Shown here piece by piece: positions 8,533 through 19,089 of a stretch of 64,000 nt of DNA (positions are counted from its first letter, which is position 1; the number at the start of each line of letters is the position of its first letter). The position numbers and the translations under genes were made by a program. The DNA comes from an uncultured Planctomycetaceae bacterium (GTDB lineage: Bacteria; Planctomycetota; Planctomycetia; Planctomycetales; Planctomycetaceae). The notes under the pieces were generated by a model. The model made no database searches and was not told the origin of the DNA. It was given only the letters and a program-made list of their open reading frames with translations. The stretch lies in the NCBI GenBank assembly GCA_903921605.1, contig CAIXQV010000257.1, positions 3,946 through 67,945 of the forward strand, read 5' to 3'.

Positions 8533-10614
8533 CTACATCAGCTGCTCAGCCACATTCGGAGGTGCAATTTCATAGCGGCAAGGCTCCATCGAGTACGATG
8601 CTCGACCTTGAGAAAGGCTACGAATCTGATTTGAGTACCCGAACATCTCAACCAGCGGGACTTCGCATTGAAGGACACACAGGTCACCCCGTCTGTCGGA
8701 ATTGATAATGACTGCTCTCCGGGAATTCAGGTCCGACTGAACATTTCCCAGGAAATCTTCCGGGGTCACCACCTCGACTGACATGATTGGCTCCAGAATG
8801 GCCATCTTACCTTCGCTGAGCACTTTATTAAAGGCCTCACTCGCAGCCGTCTGGATTGCGACTTCGTTTGTTTCTCCCTCGCGGTAGCTGACCGCAGTGA
8901 TTGTCAGGCTAAGTCCCATCAATGGGTTTCCATAGATGCCTCCCCCATCCGCCTGATTTTTAATTGCTTCAAGCAGAATCTGCAAAAACTGCTTTGGCAA
9001 TGCCTCGGGAGGCAATCGATGGCCAACGCTGATATTGATTGTCGATTCGGGAACCTCCTTTGCCAGCAAGGTCATTCCGAATCCAATCGTTCCCGAAGGC
9101 ATTTGCCGGGAGAAGTCCACATTGACCGTGACTTCGCCGACCAGCTTTTCTCGATAGCTGACTCGCGGCTTATGAAATTTGACTTTAAGTTTGAAATCCC
9201 GCTCCATACGGTGCCGAATCACTTCCAGATGTAATTCGCCCATCCCACTGATGATCGTCTGGCCTGTCTCTGGGTTCGATTTCACTCGAAACGTAGGATC
9301 CTGTCGCTCAAGTCGCTTCAAAGTGTCGTCAAGCTTTTTGCGGTCATTGCTGGACTCAGGTTCGATCGCCATCGAGATCACCGTTTCCGGGAAAACAATG
9401 GACTCAAGTGCAACTGGTGAACTGGCGTCGCAAAGAGTATCTCCGGTAGACGAATCTTTCGGGCCAATGATCCCACAAATGTCTCCGGCTTCCACACTTT
9501 CGACTTTTTCCCGCGAATCTGATTGGATATGCCACAACTGAGTGACCATCTCCTTCTTGCCAAGTCGTGGATTCAGCAGCTTTGAATTTCCGGTTAGTAC
9601 CCCGGAGTAGACTCGAGCAAAGAACAAGTCTCCGTGGGGCTCGGCCTGCACCTTGAAAATCAGAGCACACACCGGGTCCTTGACGGCGGCTTTCCGGACA
9701 GTAGTTTGCCCTTCTTGTTTTCCAGACGGAATGACCCCTTCCACGGGCGGACGATCAAGAGGGCTCGGAAGGAAGCTGCTGACAGCATCCAGAACGGGCT
9801 GAACCCCAATATAATCCAGCGATGCGCCACAGAATACCGGCTGGATCGCGCCGCTTAATGTCGCCTTCCGAATCGCAGAGACTGCCAACTCCGTTGGGAC
9901 TTCCTCGCCCTCCATGCAGACCATCATGATGTCGTCATCTATCCCGGAGAGCACATCAAATAGCTCTGTTCTCCAGAGCTCAGCGTCATCGCGGTACTGG
10001 TCAGGGATAGGTTCCTCCCGAAAAACCTGACCTTTTGACTCCGAATCCCAGTAGATCGCCTTCATGGTCAGAAGATCAATCACACCGCAGAAACCGTCCG
10101 CATTGGTCGATTGGCCTGATCCAATCGGAATCTGTAATGGGACTGGCTTTGCGTTCAGTCGGTCGCGAATCTGCTCAAGAACGCGATGAAATCCCGCACC
10201 GATGCGGTCCATCTTGTTGATCATGCAAATTCGAGGAACCTTGTATTTGTTGGCCTGCCGCCAAACCGTCTCACTTTGAGCTTCGACCCCCTCAACAGCG
10301 CTGAAGATGACCACCGCTCCGTCCAGAACTCGAAGGCTGCGTTCAACTTCCGCCGTGAAGTCGACGTGTCCGGGCGTGTCAATAATGTTGATCGTGCAGC
10401 CCTTCCACTGGCAGGTAACGGCCGCAGAATAAATCGTGATTCCGCGCTGAGCCTCCTCGGGATCGAAGTCCGTTGTGGTGGTCCCATCGTCCACATTTCC
10501 CATCCGATGGGACGCGCCCGTGTAGTAAAGGATGCGTTCGGTGGTTGTCGTCTTGCCGGCATCAATATGAGCGATGATGCCAATATTTCGAATTGTCTCT
10601 ATCGAACGAGCCAT
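8533..10614 (-). CDS. fusA: Translation elongation factor G
   Basis: EF-G drives ribosomal translocation or recycling using GTP. ATG 10614 gives [21 protein letters not shown]; upstream in-frame codons are non-conserved. The 693-residue product has G1 ([12 protein letters not shown], residues 15-26), switch I RGITI, G3 DTPGHVDF, G4 NKMD, the domain III-IV region and the domain IV and V motifs. Switch I reads [12 protein letters not shown] rather than the common RGITIQSAATT, a variant I associate with the spd-type EF-Gs of planctomycetes and spirochaetes (inference). It lies immediately upstream of rpsJ, while rpsL, rpsG and tuf are elsewhere in the window. Confidence 0.96.
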   Translation of the reverse strand: MARSIETIRNIGIIAHIDAGKTTTTERILYYTGASHRMGNVDDGTTTTDFDPEEAQRGITIYSAAVTCQWKGCTINIIDTPGHVDFTAEVERSLRVLDGAVVIFSAVEGVEAQSETVWRQANKYKVPRICMINKMDRIGAGFHRVLEQIRDRLNAKPVPLQIPIGSGQSTNADGFCGVIDLLTMKAIYWDSESKGQVFREEPIPDQYRDDAELWRTELFDVLSGIDDDIMMVCMEGEEVPTELAVSAIRKATLSGAIQPVFCGASLDYIGVQPVLDAVSSFLPSPLDRPPVEGVIPSGKQEGQTTVRKAAVKDPVCALIFKVQAEPHGDLFFARVYSGVLTGNSKLLNPRLGKKEMVTQLWHIQSDSREKVESVEAGDICGIIGPKDSSTGDTLCDASSPVALESIVFPETVISMAIEPESSNDRKKLDDTLKRLERQDPTFRVKSNPETGQTIISGMGELHLEVIRHRMERDFKLKVKFHKPRVSYREKLVGEVTVNVDFSRQMPSGTIGFGMTLLAKEVPESTINISVGHRLPPEALPKQFLQILLEAIKNQADGGGIYGNPLMGLSLTITAVSYREGETNEVAIQTAASEAFNKVLSEGKMAILEPIMSVEVVTPEDFLGNVQSDLNSRRAVIINSDRRGDLCVLQCEVPLVEMFGYSNQIRSLSQGRASYSMEPCRYEIAPPNVAEQLM

Positions 10615-11109
10615 GATCGGGTCACCGTAAAAAGCCGGGCAACTACAAAAGGAGAGCCCGAAACACTGAAAACGAAGGAGTTTCGAGGCGACACAGCAAA
10701 CGACAACTCGTTCACCCGGCTTCATCCGAAACACTTGAGTTCTGTCCCGTGGCTGAACAGAGGCCGGGGATTATGACTTTGGCGGTCACAGAAACAACTG
10801 AGATTAGACCCAGATGGTTCAGAGAAGACGTTGCATTTGACTGCAAACTGATTGAATCCTCGCACGAGTCCGATATTCAATGCCAGTCCGAATCCTTTCG
10901 CTTGTGAAGGGTGGACTTTGCGTCTTCGGTTAAATGAGACGATTTGAGTAACAGACGCGAAACGTTTGAGAGCTTCGATCGCGGCTGTAGTGCACGTCTG
11001 TTCCCACAAGGGAACGGCTGAACGGGGCCAGCACCCACCAAGGCACGCCGCCAATTGAGTGGTTTTGGTTACATTGTCGCCTGCGCGCCGAGGTCCACGA
11101 TTTACCCCA
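10615..11109 (-). other. Intergenic region upstream of fusA
   Basis: This 495-bp gap holds no reading frame with recognisable similarity. It probably contains the fusA promoter; on the minus strand CATAAT (10775 to 10770) is a possible -10 box, with only a weak -35 (TTGTTT) 16 nt before it. A small perfect hairpin, GTTCCC-ACAA-GGGAAC, lies at 11000-11015 and may belong to the 3' side of the alcohol dehydrogenase gene. Confidence 0.5.
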
Positions 11110-12315
11110 TCAATACGCCGCCCGAAGAATCTCCAACAGATCCACCTCGGTTGGCTGACGAGGATTGACCATCATCAGCCGCTTGATGGCAAATGCCTTC
11201 GCTGCAAACCGTGGCAACTGCTCTTCTCGACCTCCAATGTCACGAATTCGCTCAGGGATCCCGACGGCTCGCTTTAACTTCTCCACTGCGGATATCGCAA
11301 GCTCTGCAGCTACTGCCTCACTCTGGCCGGCCGTGTCTTCACCCAACAAGGTCGCAATCCGAGCAAACGTCGAGACACGTTCCGGCAGATTGAATCGCAT
11401 CACGAATGGCAGTAACAAACCGTTTCCCGCACCGTGTGACACATGCAGTTCGCCGCCCATCGGATACTCCAAAGCATGCACAACTGCGACGGCGCAGTTT
11501 GAGAATGCCATGCCGGCCAGCGTAGCGGCAAGACTCATCCCTTCCCGAGCCTCACGATGACCGGGTTCACGCACCGCCGTCTCAAGATGCCGTCCAATCA
11601 GTGAAATCGCCTTTTCGGCAAGGCATTCGCCCAGTGGAGTCCGCCCTTCATAGGCCGCCGTTTCGTTTTCCTTCAACGACATTTGTTGAAAATCAACGGC
11701 TGTGCAGGCTTCGATTGCATGAGTCAACGCGTCAATACCACTGTCGGCGGTCACTTTTGCCGGGCAGGACACCGTGAGTTCCGGATCGACAAGTGCAATG
11801 GCCGGACGCAGATAATTGCTAAGAGTACTGACCTTGATGGCGTTTTGCGTATCGGTCAGCACTGCCGCGTGAGAAACCTCGCTGCCTGTCCCCGATGTCG
11901 TCGGCACACAAATGAGCGGAGTCACCGAACCGGGAACTCGATCCCAACCGAAATAGTCGCTCGGAGTTCCCTCGTGAGAATAAGCGGCTGCCGTGACTTT
12001 TGCCAAATCCATGTTACTGCCACCGCCAAGCCCCACAATCGCGTCGGGCTTGTAGCGGCGAGCATCCTCCAGGGTTCGTATCGCACTATCGACCGATGGT
12101 TCTGGTTCGCCACCATCAAACACATGAACATCAAGGCCAGCGTTGACGAGAGGCTTGCGGATCCTGTCGACAATTCCGTTCGCCGCGAGCACTCGATCTG
12201 TCACTATCAGAATGCGGCGATAACCGTGTCGCTGAATAAGTCCCGGAAGTTGCCCGGCAGCCCCCCATCCAAACACAAGTTGGCTCGACGTATGAAACTG
12301 CCAAACACTTCGCAT
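11110..12315 (-). CDS. Iron-containing alcohol dehydrogenase
   Basis: This is a cytoplasmic group III (iron-type) alcohol dehydrogenase that would interconvert alcohols and aldehydes with NAD(P). The 401-residue product has the nucleotide-binding GLGGGSNMDLAK motif (about residues 95-106), CVPTTSGTGSEVS (136-148), and the four metal ligands D195, H199 (ADSGIDALTHAIEA), H280 and H294 (VVHALEYPMGG, HVSHGAGNG). The family includes butanol, 1,3-propanediol and methanol dehydrogenases and maleylacetate reductases, so the substrate cannot be named. It is divergent from the next gene and appears monocistronic. Confidence 0.93.
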   Translation of the reverse strand: MRSVWQFHTSSQLVFGWGAAGQLPGLIQRHGYRRILIVTDRVLAANGIVDRIRKPLVNAGLDVHVFDGGEPEPSVDSAIRTLEDARRYKPDAIVGLGGGSNMDLAKVTAAAYSHEGTPSDYFGWDRVPGSVTPLICVPTTSGTGSEVSHAAVLTDTQNAIKVSTLSNYLRPAIALVDPELTVSCPAKVTADSGIDALTHAIEACTAVDFQQMSLKENETAAYEGRTPLGECLAEKAISLIGRHLETAVREPGHREAREGMSLAATLAGMAFSNCAVAVVHALEYPMGGELHVSHGAGNGLLLPFVMRFNLPERVSTFARIATLLGEDTAGQSEAVAAELAISAVEKLKRAVGIPERIRDIGGREEQLPRFAAKAFAIKRLMMVNPRQPTEVDLLEILRAAY

Positions 12316-12500
12316 CAGAACTCTTTCGCCGTCAAAATGTATCGGAGGCCTTAAGTGCCCTCATCCGGCATGGCCAAAAGTCATGAAGAGACTAAAACTA
12401 CGCTAATCGATTGCGCCGACGCTGCGTCCACCTGCGAACGCCTCCAGCGTCGCGCTGACAGAGATCATAACCACATCCTTTCCTCACAACAGGCTCAGGC

Positions 12501-13844
12501 ATGTTTCGTATTCTCGCGATGGCCTTCACACTCACGATCGCCTCTAACCATTGTCTGGCCGGGGAGTTCTCACAATTCCGCGGTAGCAACGGTACCGGCA
12601 TTGTGGCCGATCAACCAATCTCGCTAACCTGGTCGGCCGAGCAGAACTTGGGTTGGAAAGTTATCAATCCTGGCGCCGGCTGGTCGCAACCAATTCTCTG
12701 GGAAGATCGCATCTATGTGACCGGAGCCGTCGCGGAAAAGGATCTACGGCCGTCAAACTTTGCTGATGGAGTCAAGTCGCCGCAGAGCATGGGCGTGTCA
12801 TTGTTTGCCAAGGCACCTGATGTTCCGATCGACTGGAAACTGTTCTGCCTGAGCACCAATGATGGCAGCATCATTTGGGAACAGACCATTGTCTCCGGCA
12901 AGCCGAAGTTCCCGATTCATCCTTCGAATTCGTGGGCCACTGAATCTCCAGTGGCTGACGAAGACGGCATCTATGTTTCGTTCGGCGCTCCCGGAGTTGT
13001 CGCTGCTGTAGATCACACCGGAAAACTTCGCTGGACAAAGGAAATCGGCACCTTCAAGACATCGAACAGCTTCGGTACCGGCAGTTCTTTGGCTCTCCAT
13101 CATGGCAAAATCTTCGCCCAGAACTTCAATGAAGACAACGCAACCACCTTCTGCTTCGACACTCAAAGCGGTGAAGAAAAATGGAAGGTGACGCGCACGG
13201 ACAAAGGAACTTCGTGGAGCACTCCCCTGCTCTGGTCAAACTCTCAACGCACGGAACTGATCGTCTCCGGCGGCGAACAGATCGACAGTCTCAATCCGGA
13301 AACGGGCGAATCACTCTGGACCGTAAAGAACGTCAAAGCCTCCACGGCCAACACGCCCTGTGCAGATGAAAACCGACTTTACTTTGGAGGCAGCGATCCA
13401 TTCTCGAAAGGCCCGTTGTTCGCCATTCAACCGGGCGGCAGCGGAGAGCTGTCCCCGGAAAAGAAGAATGCTCAGTTCACAACCTGCCAATGGCTGCAGG
13501 AACGACAAGGCCCCGGAATGGCGTCGTCGGTGTCCTCTGGAAAATTCGTCTACACTTTGGAAAGCAATATCCTGAAGTGCTTTAACGCGGAAACGGGTGA
13601 ACGACTTTATCAGCAGCGTCTCCCGGGACTTGATCTCGTTGCCGCCAGCCCACTGCTGATCGGGAACAAGCTTCTGCTTCTCGACGAGAAAGGCGCTGCG
13701 TGTCTGGTTGCTGACGGCCCCACGTTTGAAGTCATCGGCTCCGGACAACTGCCTGATACATTCTGGGCGACACCAGCCGTTGCCGATGGCGCGATCTACT
13801 TTCGAGGTCTGGAGTCCATTTACTGCATCAGATCAAAAGAGTGA
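12501..13844 (+). CDS. Secreted PQQ-type beta-propeller protein
   Basis: The 447-residue product starts with a signal peptide (MFRILAMAFTLTIASNHCLA) and the FRGSNGTGI motif found in many planctomycete outer PQQ-like propellers. Repeated tryptophan-docking blade motifs follow, such as DGSIIWEQTIVSG, TGKLRWTKEIG, SGEEKWKVTRTD and TGESLWTVKN. No quinoprotein catalytic residues are evident, so it is more likely a scaffold or binding protein than a dehydrogenase. It lies divergent from the alcohol dehydrogenase with 185 bp between starts; I infer no functional link from that alone. A second member of this family is at 59.5 kb. Confidence 0.85.
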   Translation: MFRILAMAFTLTIASNHCLAGEFSQFRGSNGTGIVADQPISLTWSAEQNLGWKVINPGAGWSQPILWEDRIYVTGAVAEKDLRPSNFADGVKSPQSMGVSLFAKAPDVPIDWKLFCLSTNDGSIIWEQTIVSGKPKFPIHPSNSWATESPVADEDGIYVSFGAPGVVAAVDHTGKLRWTKEIGTFKTSNSFGTGSSLALHHGKIFAQNFNEDNATTFCFDTQSGEEKWKVTRTDKGTSWSTPLLWSNSQRTELIVSGGEQIDSLNPETGESLWTVKNVKASTANTPCADENRLYFGGSDPFSKGPLFAIQPGGSGELSPEKKNAQFTTCQWLQERQGPGMASSVSSGKFVYTLESNILKCFNAETGERLYQQRLPGLDLVAASPLLIGNKLLLLDEKGAACLVADGPTFEVIGSGQLPDTFWATPAVADGAIYFRGLESIYCIRSKE

Positions 13845-13867
13845 TCCCACCGACACGGAAGTCGGAC

Positions 13868-14764
13868 CTACTTTAGGTGCTTGTCGAAGAATTCGAATCG
13901 AGCCTTCTCGATATTCTCTTTGACGTCCGGGCCTGAAGTCCGGAAGCCATGATCGCCATCTTCAATGGTCATCAAGGTTGCTTCAACATCGGCCGCCTTC
14001 ATGCGTTCAACGATCCATTCCGCCTGTTCATGAGCAACGTAGGCATCTTTTGTTCCGTGGACAAACAGAGTCGGCGCGGCCTCGGGCGTCACCCAGTACA
14101 GTGGGCTCGATTCAATATGGCGATGGCGTTCCTGCTCCAGATTGCCACCAAGAAAGAGCGGCAGAACGTCTTTCGCATCTACACTGGCATCGTATGATTT
14201 TGTGAAGTCGCTCGGTCCATAAAAATTCACGACACACTTCACGCTGCTTGAATGCTCCGCGTTTCCTCCATCGCCTTCAAACTTCTTAACGCCACTGGTC
14301 ACCCCCAGAAACTGAGCCAAGTGGCCGCCGGCTGAACCACCAGTCGTCCCGATACGATCTGGATCAATCTGGTACTTCTCTGCATTGGCCCGCATCCAGC
14401 GTACAGCGGCTTTAACATCATATACAGCGGCCGGAAACTGATACTTCGGAGCCAGCCGATAAGACACGGTCACAGCGACATAGCCTCTTTCCGCCAGCTG
14501 CAAACAAAGTCCATTGAAACTCTCTCGCGTGCCCGCGCGAAATCCGCCCCCGTGAATACAAATCACTGCAGGAAACGGTCCCGCTCCCTCTTTGGGACGA
14601 GCCATGTTGAGCTGAAGATGCTGATCGTCAGGATTTGAGTACTCAATGTTCTTTTCGAACACAACGCCTGCTGGTACCGTCTCCTGAGCATAGACTGGCG
14701 AGAGAAGCGAGAGGACGCCAATCATCATCGGAGTCATCAACCTGGCCGTTCGCAACGATCGCAT
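13868..14764 (-). CDS. Secreted alpha/beta hydrolase (BD-FAE-like esterase)
   Basis: The ATG at 14764 follows AGAGGA and begins a signal peptide ending near VYAQ (residue 27). The 298-residue product has the oxyanion motif HGGGF (71-75), the nucleophile elbow GGSAGG (S144), an acid residue in GTKDAYV and the histidine in DGDHGF, so a full Ser-Asp-His triad is present. The family cleaves esters on carbohydrates or aromatic acids (for example feruloyl or acetyl groups); the substrate is unknown. It is divergent from the 14.9-kb operon, with 113 bp between the starts. Confidence 0.88.
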   Translation of the reverse strand: MRSLRTARLMTPMMIGVLSLLSPVYAQETVPAGVVFEKNIEYSNPDDQHLQLNMARPKEGAGPFPAVICIHGGGFRAGTRESFNGLCLQLAERGYVAVTVSYRLAPKYQFPAAVYDVKAAVRWMRANAEKYQIDPDRIGTTGGSAGGHLAQFLGVTSGVKKFEGDGGNAEHSSSVKCVVNFYGPSDFTKSYDASVDAKDVLPLFLGGNLEQERHRHIESSPLYWVTPEAAPTLFVHGTKDAYVAHEQAEWIVERMKAADVEATLMTIEDGDHGFRTSGPDVKENIEKARFEFFDKHLK

Positions 14765-14877
14765 CTTCGAATCCTCTGGCAAATTCTGTAGACTGTTCGG
14801 TCTGAACTATTCGCAATGGTAATCCGACATTCCAACCAACGGTAGGATGCGCTGCACCTTCTTTGCTGGGAAGTGAC

Positions 14878-17193
14878 ATGAAGACGGCTCAAATCCTTGG
14901 CGCTGTGTTCGGCCTGATCCTCGTTGCAGACACGATCACGGCACAACCACCATCAGTTCAGCAAAACTCTGCGCAGTCAATTCCCGGCTGCCTCCTGGAA
15001 GATCGCTTCTTTGAGGACGAGGTCTGGGCCAAGGTGGGAGAACGCACCTGCCTGCGATGCCACAATGAAAAAGGGGAAGCGGCTGAAAGCGCATTTCGAT
15101 TGCTCAAACCGGATTTGACCGCCTCTACAGAGTCACCGTGGCTGGCTCAAAACAAGACAGCATTCGAAACCATGGCCAAGTCGGCTGAAGGCGATGACTC
15201 TCGACTCCTGTTAAAGGCTACGGGGCAGCTCAACCACGGAGGCGGAGAAGTGCTGAAGGCCGATTCCACCGGACTCAAGATACTCCAGCGATTTGTTCGG
15301 CGACTCAATCAACAGGACACCCAACAACCTGAAGATGACATGTCGAAAGAGTCCGCTGCTGCTGCATTGTTCGAAGGTCTTTCGACGCTGCCTCCGAATC
15401 AGCGGCTGCGGCGCATAACGCTTTCACTTGCGGGAAGACTGCCAACTACGGCTGAACTCGATGAAGTCAGGCAGAATGGCGATGCGGCCGTTGCAGCGAT
15501 TCTCGAACGAGTGTTTCAGGAAGATGCCTTTTACGAGCGACTCAAAGAGGGCTTCAACGACATCTTTCTGACCATCGGCATTGAAGACAACGCGGAGACC
15601 TTGTTGTCGTATCATCACTTCGAAAAGACACGGCTCTGGTACCAGCACTGGGACTTCAGCAACCTGCCGGAAGCTGAACGAGAACGCGCGGGGTGGAAGC
15701 TGGCGGACGTTTATCGCGACGCCCTTCTACAGGAACCGTTACGGATGATTGAGTACATCGTTCGCAACGATCGACCGTTTACCGAAATCGCCACGGCCGA
15801 CTATATCATGGTCTCGCCGCATTCGGCGCGCGGCTATGGGATCTTCGAAAACATCAAGGACCAGTTTAAGAATCCCGAAGACCCGTTTGAATACATCCCT
15901 GCGAAGCTCCCTGCCCTGACTGGCCGCGACGGGAAGACTCAGGAATCCGCAACCGGATCGTATCCGCATGCCGGATTTCTTAGCATGTTTCATTACCTGC
16001 GACGATATCCGTCCACGGAGACCAATCGCAATCGCCTGCGTGCTCGCATGTTCTATCAGCATTTTCTTGGCATCGACATCATGCAGCTCGCACCACGATC
16101 GACGGACGCGTCAGCCGTGGCGGCGAAGTATGAAATCCCCACGATGCAGGCCCCAGATTGCGTGGTGTGTCATCGGACAATCGATCCCGTGTCGAGCATT
16201 TTCCAGGACTTCGACTTTGAAGGCCACGTGATTCCTCGCAAAGACGGCTGGTACAAAGATATTTTCCAGGCGGGCTTCGAAGGCGAGGACATGCCGCCGT
16301 CGGAACGCTGGCGAGGTCCCCAGTGGCTGGCTGAACGCACAGTGAAAGATCCGCGTTTTGCGATCGCGATGGTCGAACACGTTTATTACATCCTGTTCGG
16401 ACGGAAAACGCTTCAATCACCGGATGACATCGACGACCCACTGTTCGCCGCCCGTCGCCGTGCGTATCTGGCCCAGCGAAAACTGATTGAATCAACAGCC
16501 CGCGAATTCGCTGATGGTGGCTTCAATCTGAAGACGGCATTTCGTAGCTTGATCGCGTCAGACTTTTATCGAGTCGATGGGTTACACGCCGTCGCGATGA
16601 ACCCTGATCGAGCAGCCGAACTGGATGACATCGGCATGGTGAGACTGCTCAGTCCCGAGCAACTGGAACGCAAGCTGAAAGCGATCTTCGGCAAGGAATG
16701 GGGGCGGCTCAACGGGGAGACGAAGATTCTGTACGGCGGCATCGATTCGATCTCCATCACCGAACGCAACGCGGATCCCAGCGGCGCGATGGGAGCGATT
16801 CAGAGAATCCTTGCCAACGATGTTGCCTGTTATCACGTGGCTCGTGACTTTCGGCGAGAAACCTCAGAGCGGCTTCTGTTCTCATCAATTGAGCCGAGTG
16901 TCGTGCCCGGTGATGACATGTCGAATCAACGAATTCGCCAGACGATTGTTTCGCTTCACCAGCGCCTGCTCGGACAGGACCTTGTTGTGGAGGATCCAGA
17001 GATCGAAAGGACATTTCAACTGTTCACGGGCATCATTGCCGATGCAAACGCACAGGGCCAATTCGAACCTCGCGAAACCTATTTTTGCGGAGGTCGTGAA
17101 GAGTTTCGCACCGAAGACCCCCTCTACACCATTCGCGCGTGGCGAGGCGTTGTGACCTATCTGTTGCGGCAACATAGTTTCTTGTACGAGTAG
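14878..17193 (+). CDS. Large secreted protein with two CxxCH motifs, DUF1588/DUF1592-like
   Basis: The 771-residue product has a signal peptide (about residues 1-22) and two c-type-heme-like motifs, CLRCH (58-62) and CVVCH (428-432). The second lies in a TIDPVSSIFQDFDFEGH context, close to the CxxCHxxIDPxG element of DUF1588-type planctomycete proteins. The segment with YPHAGFLSMFHYLRRYPSTETNRNRLRARMF resembles the preceding DUF1592/1588 region. Function in this family is not established; a periplasmic electron-transfer or surface role is inferred. It starts an apparent operon with a small acidic protein and a DUF1501 protein. A TTG at 14863 is a less likely start. Confidence 0.75.
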   Translation: MKTAQILGAVFGLILVADTITAQPPSVQQNSAQSIPGCLLEDRFFEDEVWAKVGERTCLRCHNEKGEAAESAFRLLKPDLTASTESPWLAQNKTAFETMAKSAEGDDSRLLLKATGQLNHGGGEVLKADSTGLKILQRFVRRLNQQDTQQPEDDMSKESAAAALFEGLSTLPPNQRLRRITLSLAGRLPTTAELDEVRQNGDAAVAAILERVFQEDAFYERLKEGFNDIFLTIGIEDNAETLLSYHHFEKTRLWYQHWDFSNLPEAERERAGWKLADVYRDALLQEPLRMIEYIVRNDRPFTEIATADYIMVSPHSARGYGIFENIKDQFKNPEDPFEYIPAKLPALTGRDGKTQESATGSYPHAGFLSMFHYLRRYPSTETNRNRLRARMFYQHFLGIDIMQLAPRSTDASAVAAKYEIPTMQAPDCVVCHRTIDPVSSIFQDFDFEGHVIPRKDGWYKDIFQAGFEGEDMPPSERWRGPQWLAERTVKDPRFAIAMVEHVYYILFGRKTLQSPDDIDDPLFAARRRAYLAQRKLIESTAREFADGGFNLKTAFRSLIASDFYRVDGLHAVAMNPDRAAELDDIGMVRLLSPEQLERKLKAIFGKEWGRLNGETKILYGGIDSISITERNADPSGAMGAIQRILANDVACYHVARDFRRETSERLLFSSIEPSVVPGDDMSNQRIRQTIVSLHQRLLGQDLVVEDPEIERTFQLFTGIIADANAQGQFEPRETYFCGGREEFRTEDPLYTIRAWRGVVTYLLRQHSFLYE

Positions 17194-17238
17194 TCTTGGC
17201 GCGGCTTGTGTGCTTCTGCTTTTCTCGACGAGGGGATC

Positions 17239-17586
17239 ATGACTGAGGAAGAATTCTGGGACGCTTTGGAATATCGCGTGAGCCATGAGCTTCGTCTTAT
17301 GGACAATCCACAACTTCAGTGTCTTTGGTGCGACGGTTTCATCGCCGAACTCTACGAACCAGCGAATGCAGAACCACTCATTGGCGGACGCACATTTATC
17401 TGCCGTGCGTCGGAGCAGAAAGAGTGGAAGTTCAAACTGCTTCTTCCGGAGCGATGGGATTCGGCCGAACTGATCCGATGGGACACGATTCTGCCGCCCG
17501 ATGAAATGTCCGGGTGGATCTCGCTGGACTTCCGAAATCGCACTCTGCATCTCGATCCTGCGTCTGCTGCAAACTCGGAACGATAG
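17239..17586 (+). CDS. Small acidic protein of unknown function
   Basis: The ATG at 17239 follows GAGGGGATC, a strong ribosome-binding site, so this 115-residue frame is probably translated (an upstream start at 17206 is less likely). No signal peptide or membrane segment is visible. It is rich in W, E and D, with LQCLWCDGF and EWKFKLLLPERWDSAELIRWDTILPP. I do not recognise the family. It lies 45 bp after the two-CxxCH gene and 47 bp before the DUF1501 gene on the same strand, suggesting a partner, chaperone or regulator of those exported proteins (inference). Confidence 0.7.
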   Translation: MTEEEFWDALEYRVSHELRLMDNPQLQCLWCDGFIAELYEPANAEPLIGGRTFICRASEQKEWKFKLLLPERWDSAELIRWDTILPPDEMSGWISLDFRNRTLHLDPASAANSER

Positions 17587-17633
17587 GCCACCGCAAACCT
17601 TGTTCGGTCTGAACCCTGATTGGAAGACTCTCC

Positions 17634-18932
17634 ATGCTCCGCCGAAACTTTCTGCATCTGTGCAAAGCTGCCGGGCTTGGCCTTGCGGCACCGATTGGTA
17701 TCGATTGCCTGCTTCGCGCAGACGAGCTGAAGAAGACCGAAGCCGCTGGCTATCCAGGACCCTATTATGTCGTCTTCAACGCGTCCGGTGGCTGGGACAC
17801 AACCTATCTGATGGATCCCAAGGGAGTTGATGGGATCAATCGACTCTATCAACAGGGAGAGATTCTTACGGCGGGAGCGCATCGCTTTGCTCCAACGGCA
17901 AAGCACATCGAAAAGGGAATGAGCAACGAGGACTTCTTTGCAAAATACGGCAATGAACTCCGCACACTCAACGGGCTGGATTTGTCTGTGAATAATCACA
18001 CGCCGTGCGCTCGCTATATGGCGACCGGGAAACTTGACAGCACAAATTTCCCGACGTTCCCAGCACTCGTCGCAGCCTGTCATGGAGCAGACGCACCTCT
18101 CGCATTTCTGACGTTCGGCAACTACTCGGCTACGGGAAATCTGGTGCCCATGTCGCGAGTGCCTTATCTGCAGTCTTTAAACCTGCTGGCAAAAGCCGAC
18201 TTCGTAGAAGGCAACAAACGAGCCCCGTATCACGATCCATTTGTCTCAGACCGCATCGAAAAGGCATTGCAAGAACAATTTGATGCACGCGTTTCCTCCG
18301 TCCGGCTTCCGCGAGTTGAACGAAGCCAAAGTATGCTGTACTCGGCACAGGTAAACTCAAAGGCATTACAGCGTGTTGTGCCATTCATTCCAAAGCAGCA
18401 GGCTAGTGAGCGATTGGCTCAGCAGGCCGATATTGCTCTGGCATCATTCAAAGCAGGCGTCTGCATCTCGGCCAATCTTTCGATCGGTCAGTTCGACAGT
18501 CATAACAACAATGACACCGACCAGATGAAGCTGATTCCGGAGTTCCTCACTGGCATTGATTACGTTCTCAAGAGAGCCGAGGATCTACAGATTCGGGAAC
18601 AACTTGTTGTAGTGATGCAGAGCGAAATGGGGCGCACTCCGACATACAACAACGGAAATGGAAAAGATCACTGGTCGATCAATTCCATCATGTTTCTGGG
18701 AACCGGAATTGGCGGTAATCGAGTCATTGGCGCCACTGACGAAAAGCAGCAGTTGACGCCAGTTGACGCAAAGACGCTGACAACCAACGATCAGACCGGT
18801 ATTCGCATCCGCCCCGAACATATTCATCACGCCCTGCGCCGCCTTGCGGGAATCGCAGAGCATCCGTTCAGTAAACAGTTTCCTTTGTTAGTTCCGGCTG
18901 GCGAAGGGCTTTCAGAACTGTGGGCAGGATAA
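17634..18932 (+). CDS. DUF1501 family exported protein
   Basis: The 432-residue product begins LRRNFLHLCKAAGLG, a short Tat-like twin-arginine leader, then has DUF1501 features: FNASGGWDTTYLMDP, NHTPCARYMATGK, FDSHNNNDTDQMKL and VVMQSEMGRTPTYNNGNGKDHW. DUF1501 proteins share the alkaline phosphatase/sulfatase-like fold, but their activity is uncharacterised. In planctomycetes they are very often encoded next to cytochrome-domain DUF1549/1553/1588 proteins, as here. Likely periplasmic. Confidence 0.85.
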   Translation: MLRRNFLHLCKAAGLGLAAPIGIDCLLRADELKKTEAAGYPGPYYVVFNASGGWDTTYLMDPKGVDGINRLYQQGEILTAGAHRFAPTAKHIEKGMSNEDFFAKYGNELRTLNGLDLSVNNHTPCARYMATGKLDSTNFPTFPALVAACHGADAPLAFLTFGNYSATGNLVPMSRVPYLQSLNLLAKADFVEGNKRAPYHDPFVSDRIEKALQEQFDARVSSVRLPRVERSQSMLYSAQVNSKALQRVVPFIPKQQASERLAQQADIALASFKAGVCISANLSIGQFDSHNNNDTDQMKLIPEFLTGIDYVLKRAEDLQIREQLVVVMQSEMGRTPTYNNGNGKDHWSINSIMFLGTGIGGNRVIGATDEKQQLTPVDAKTLTTNDQTGIRIRPEHIHHALRRLAGIAEHPFSKQFPLLVPAGEGLSELWAG

Positions 18933-19089
18933 ACCTTGCAGAACGCCAAGCTTGAACTCCTATGAGTTCAGATCGCTATGAGATTCAGGATAAGGGGAGC
19001 AGGAATCACCAGCAACTCTGATCGTGTCCATTGCCGCCTCTATGTACAGGTACAGAAGAACAACTGGAGAATTGCAGACCCTGTTGCCA

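Noticed and set aside
11683..12354. Plus-strand frame opposite the alcohol dehydrogenase
   Set aside because: The minus-strand frame has complete catalytic motifs; the plus frame has none.
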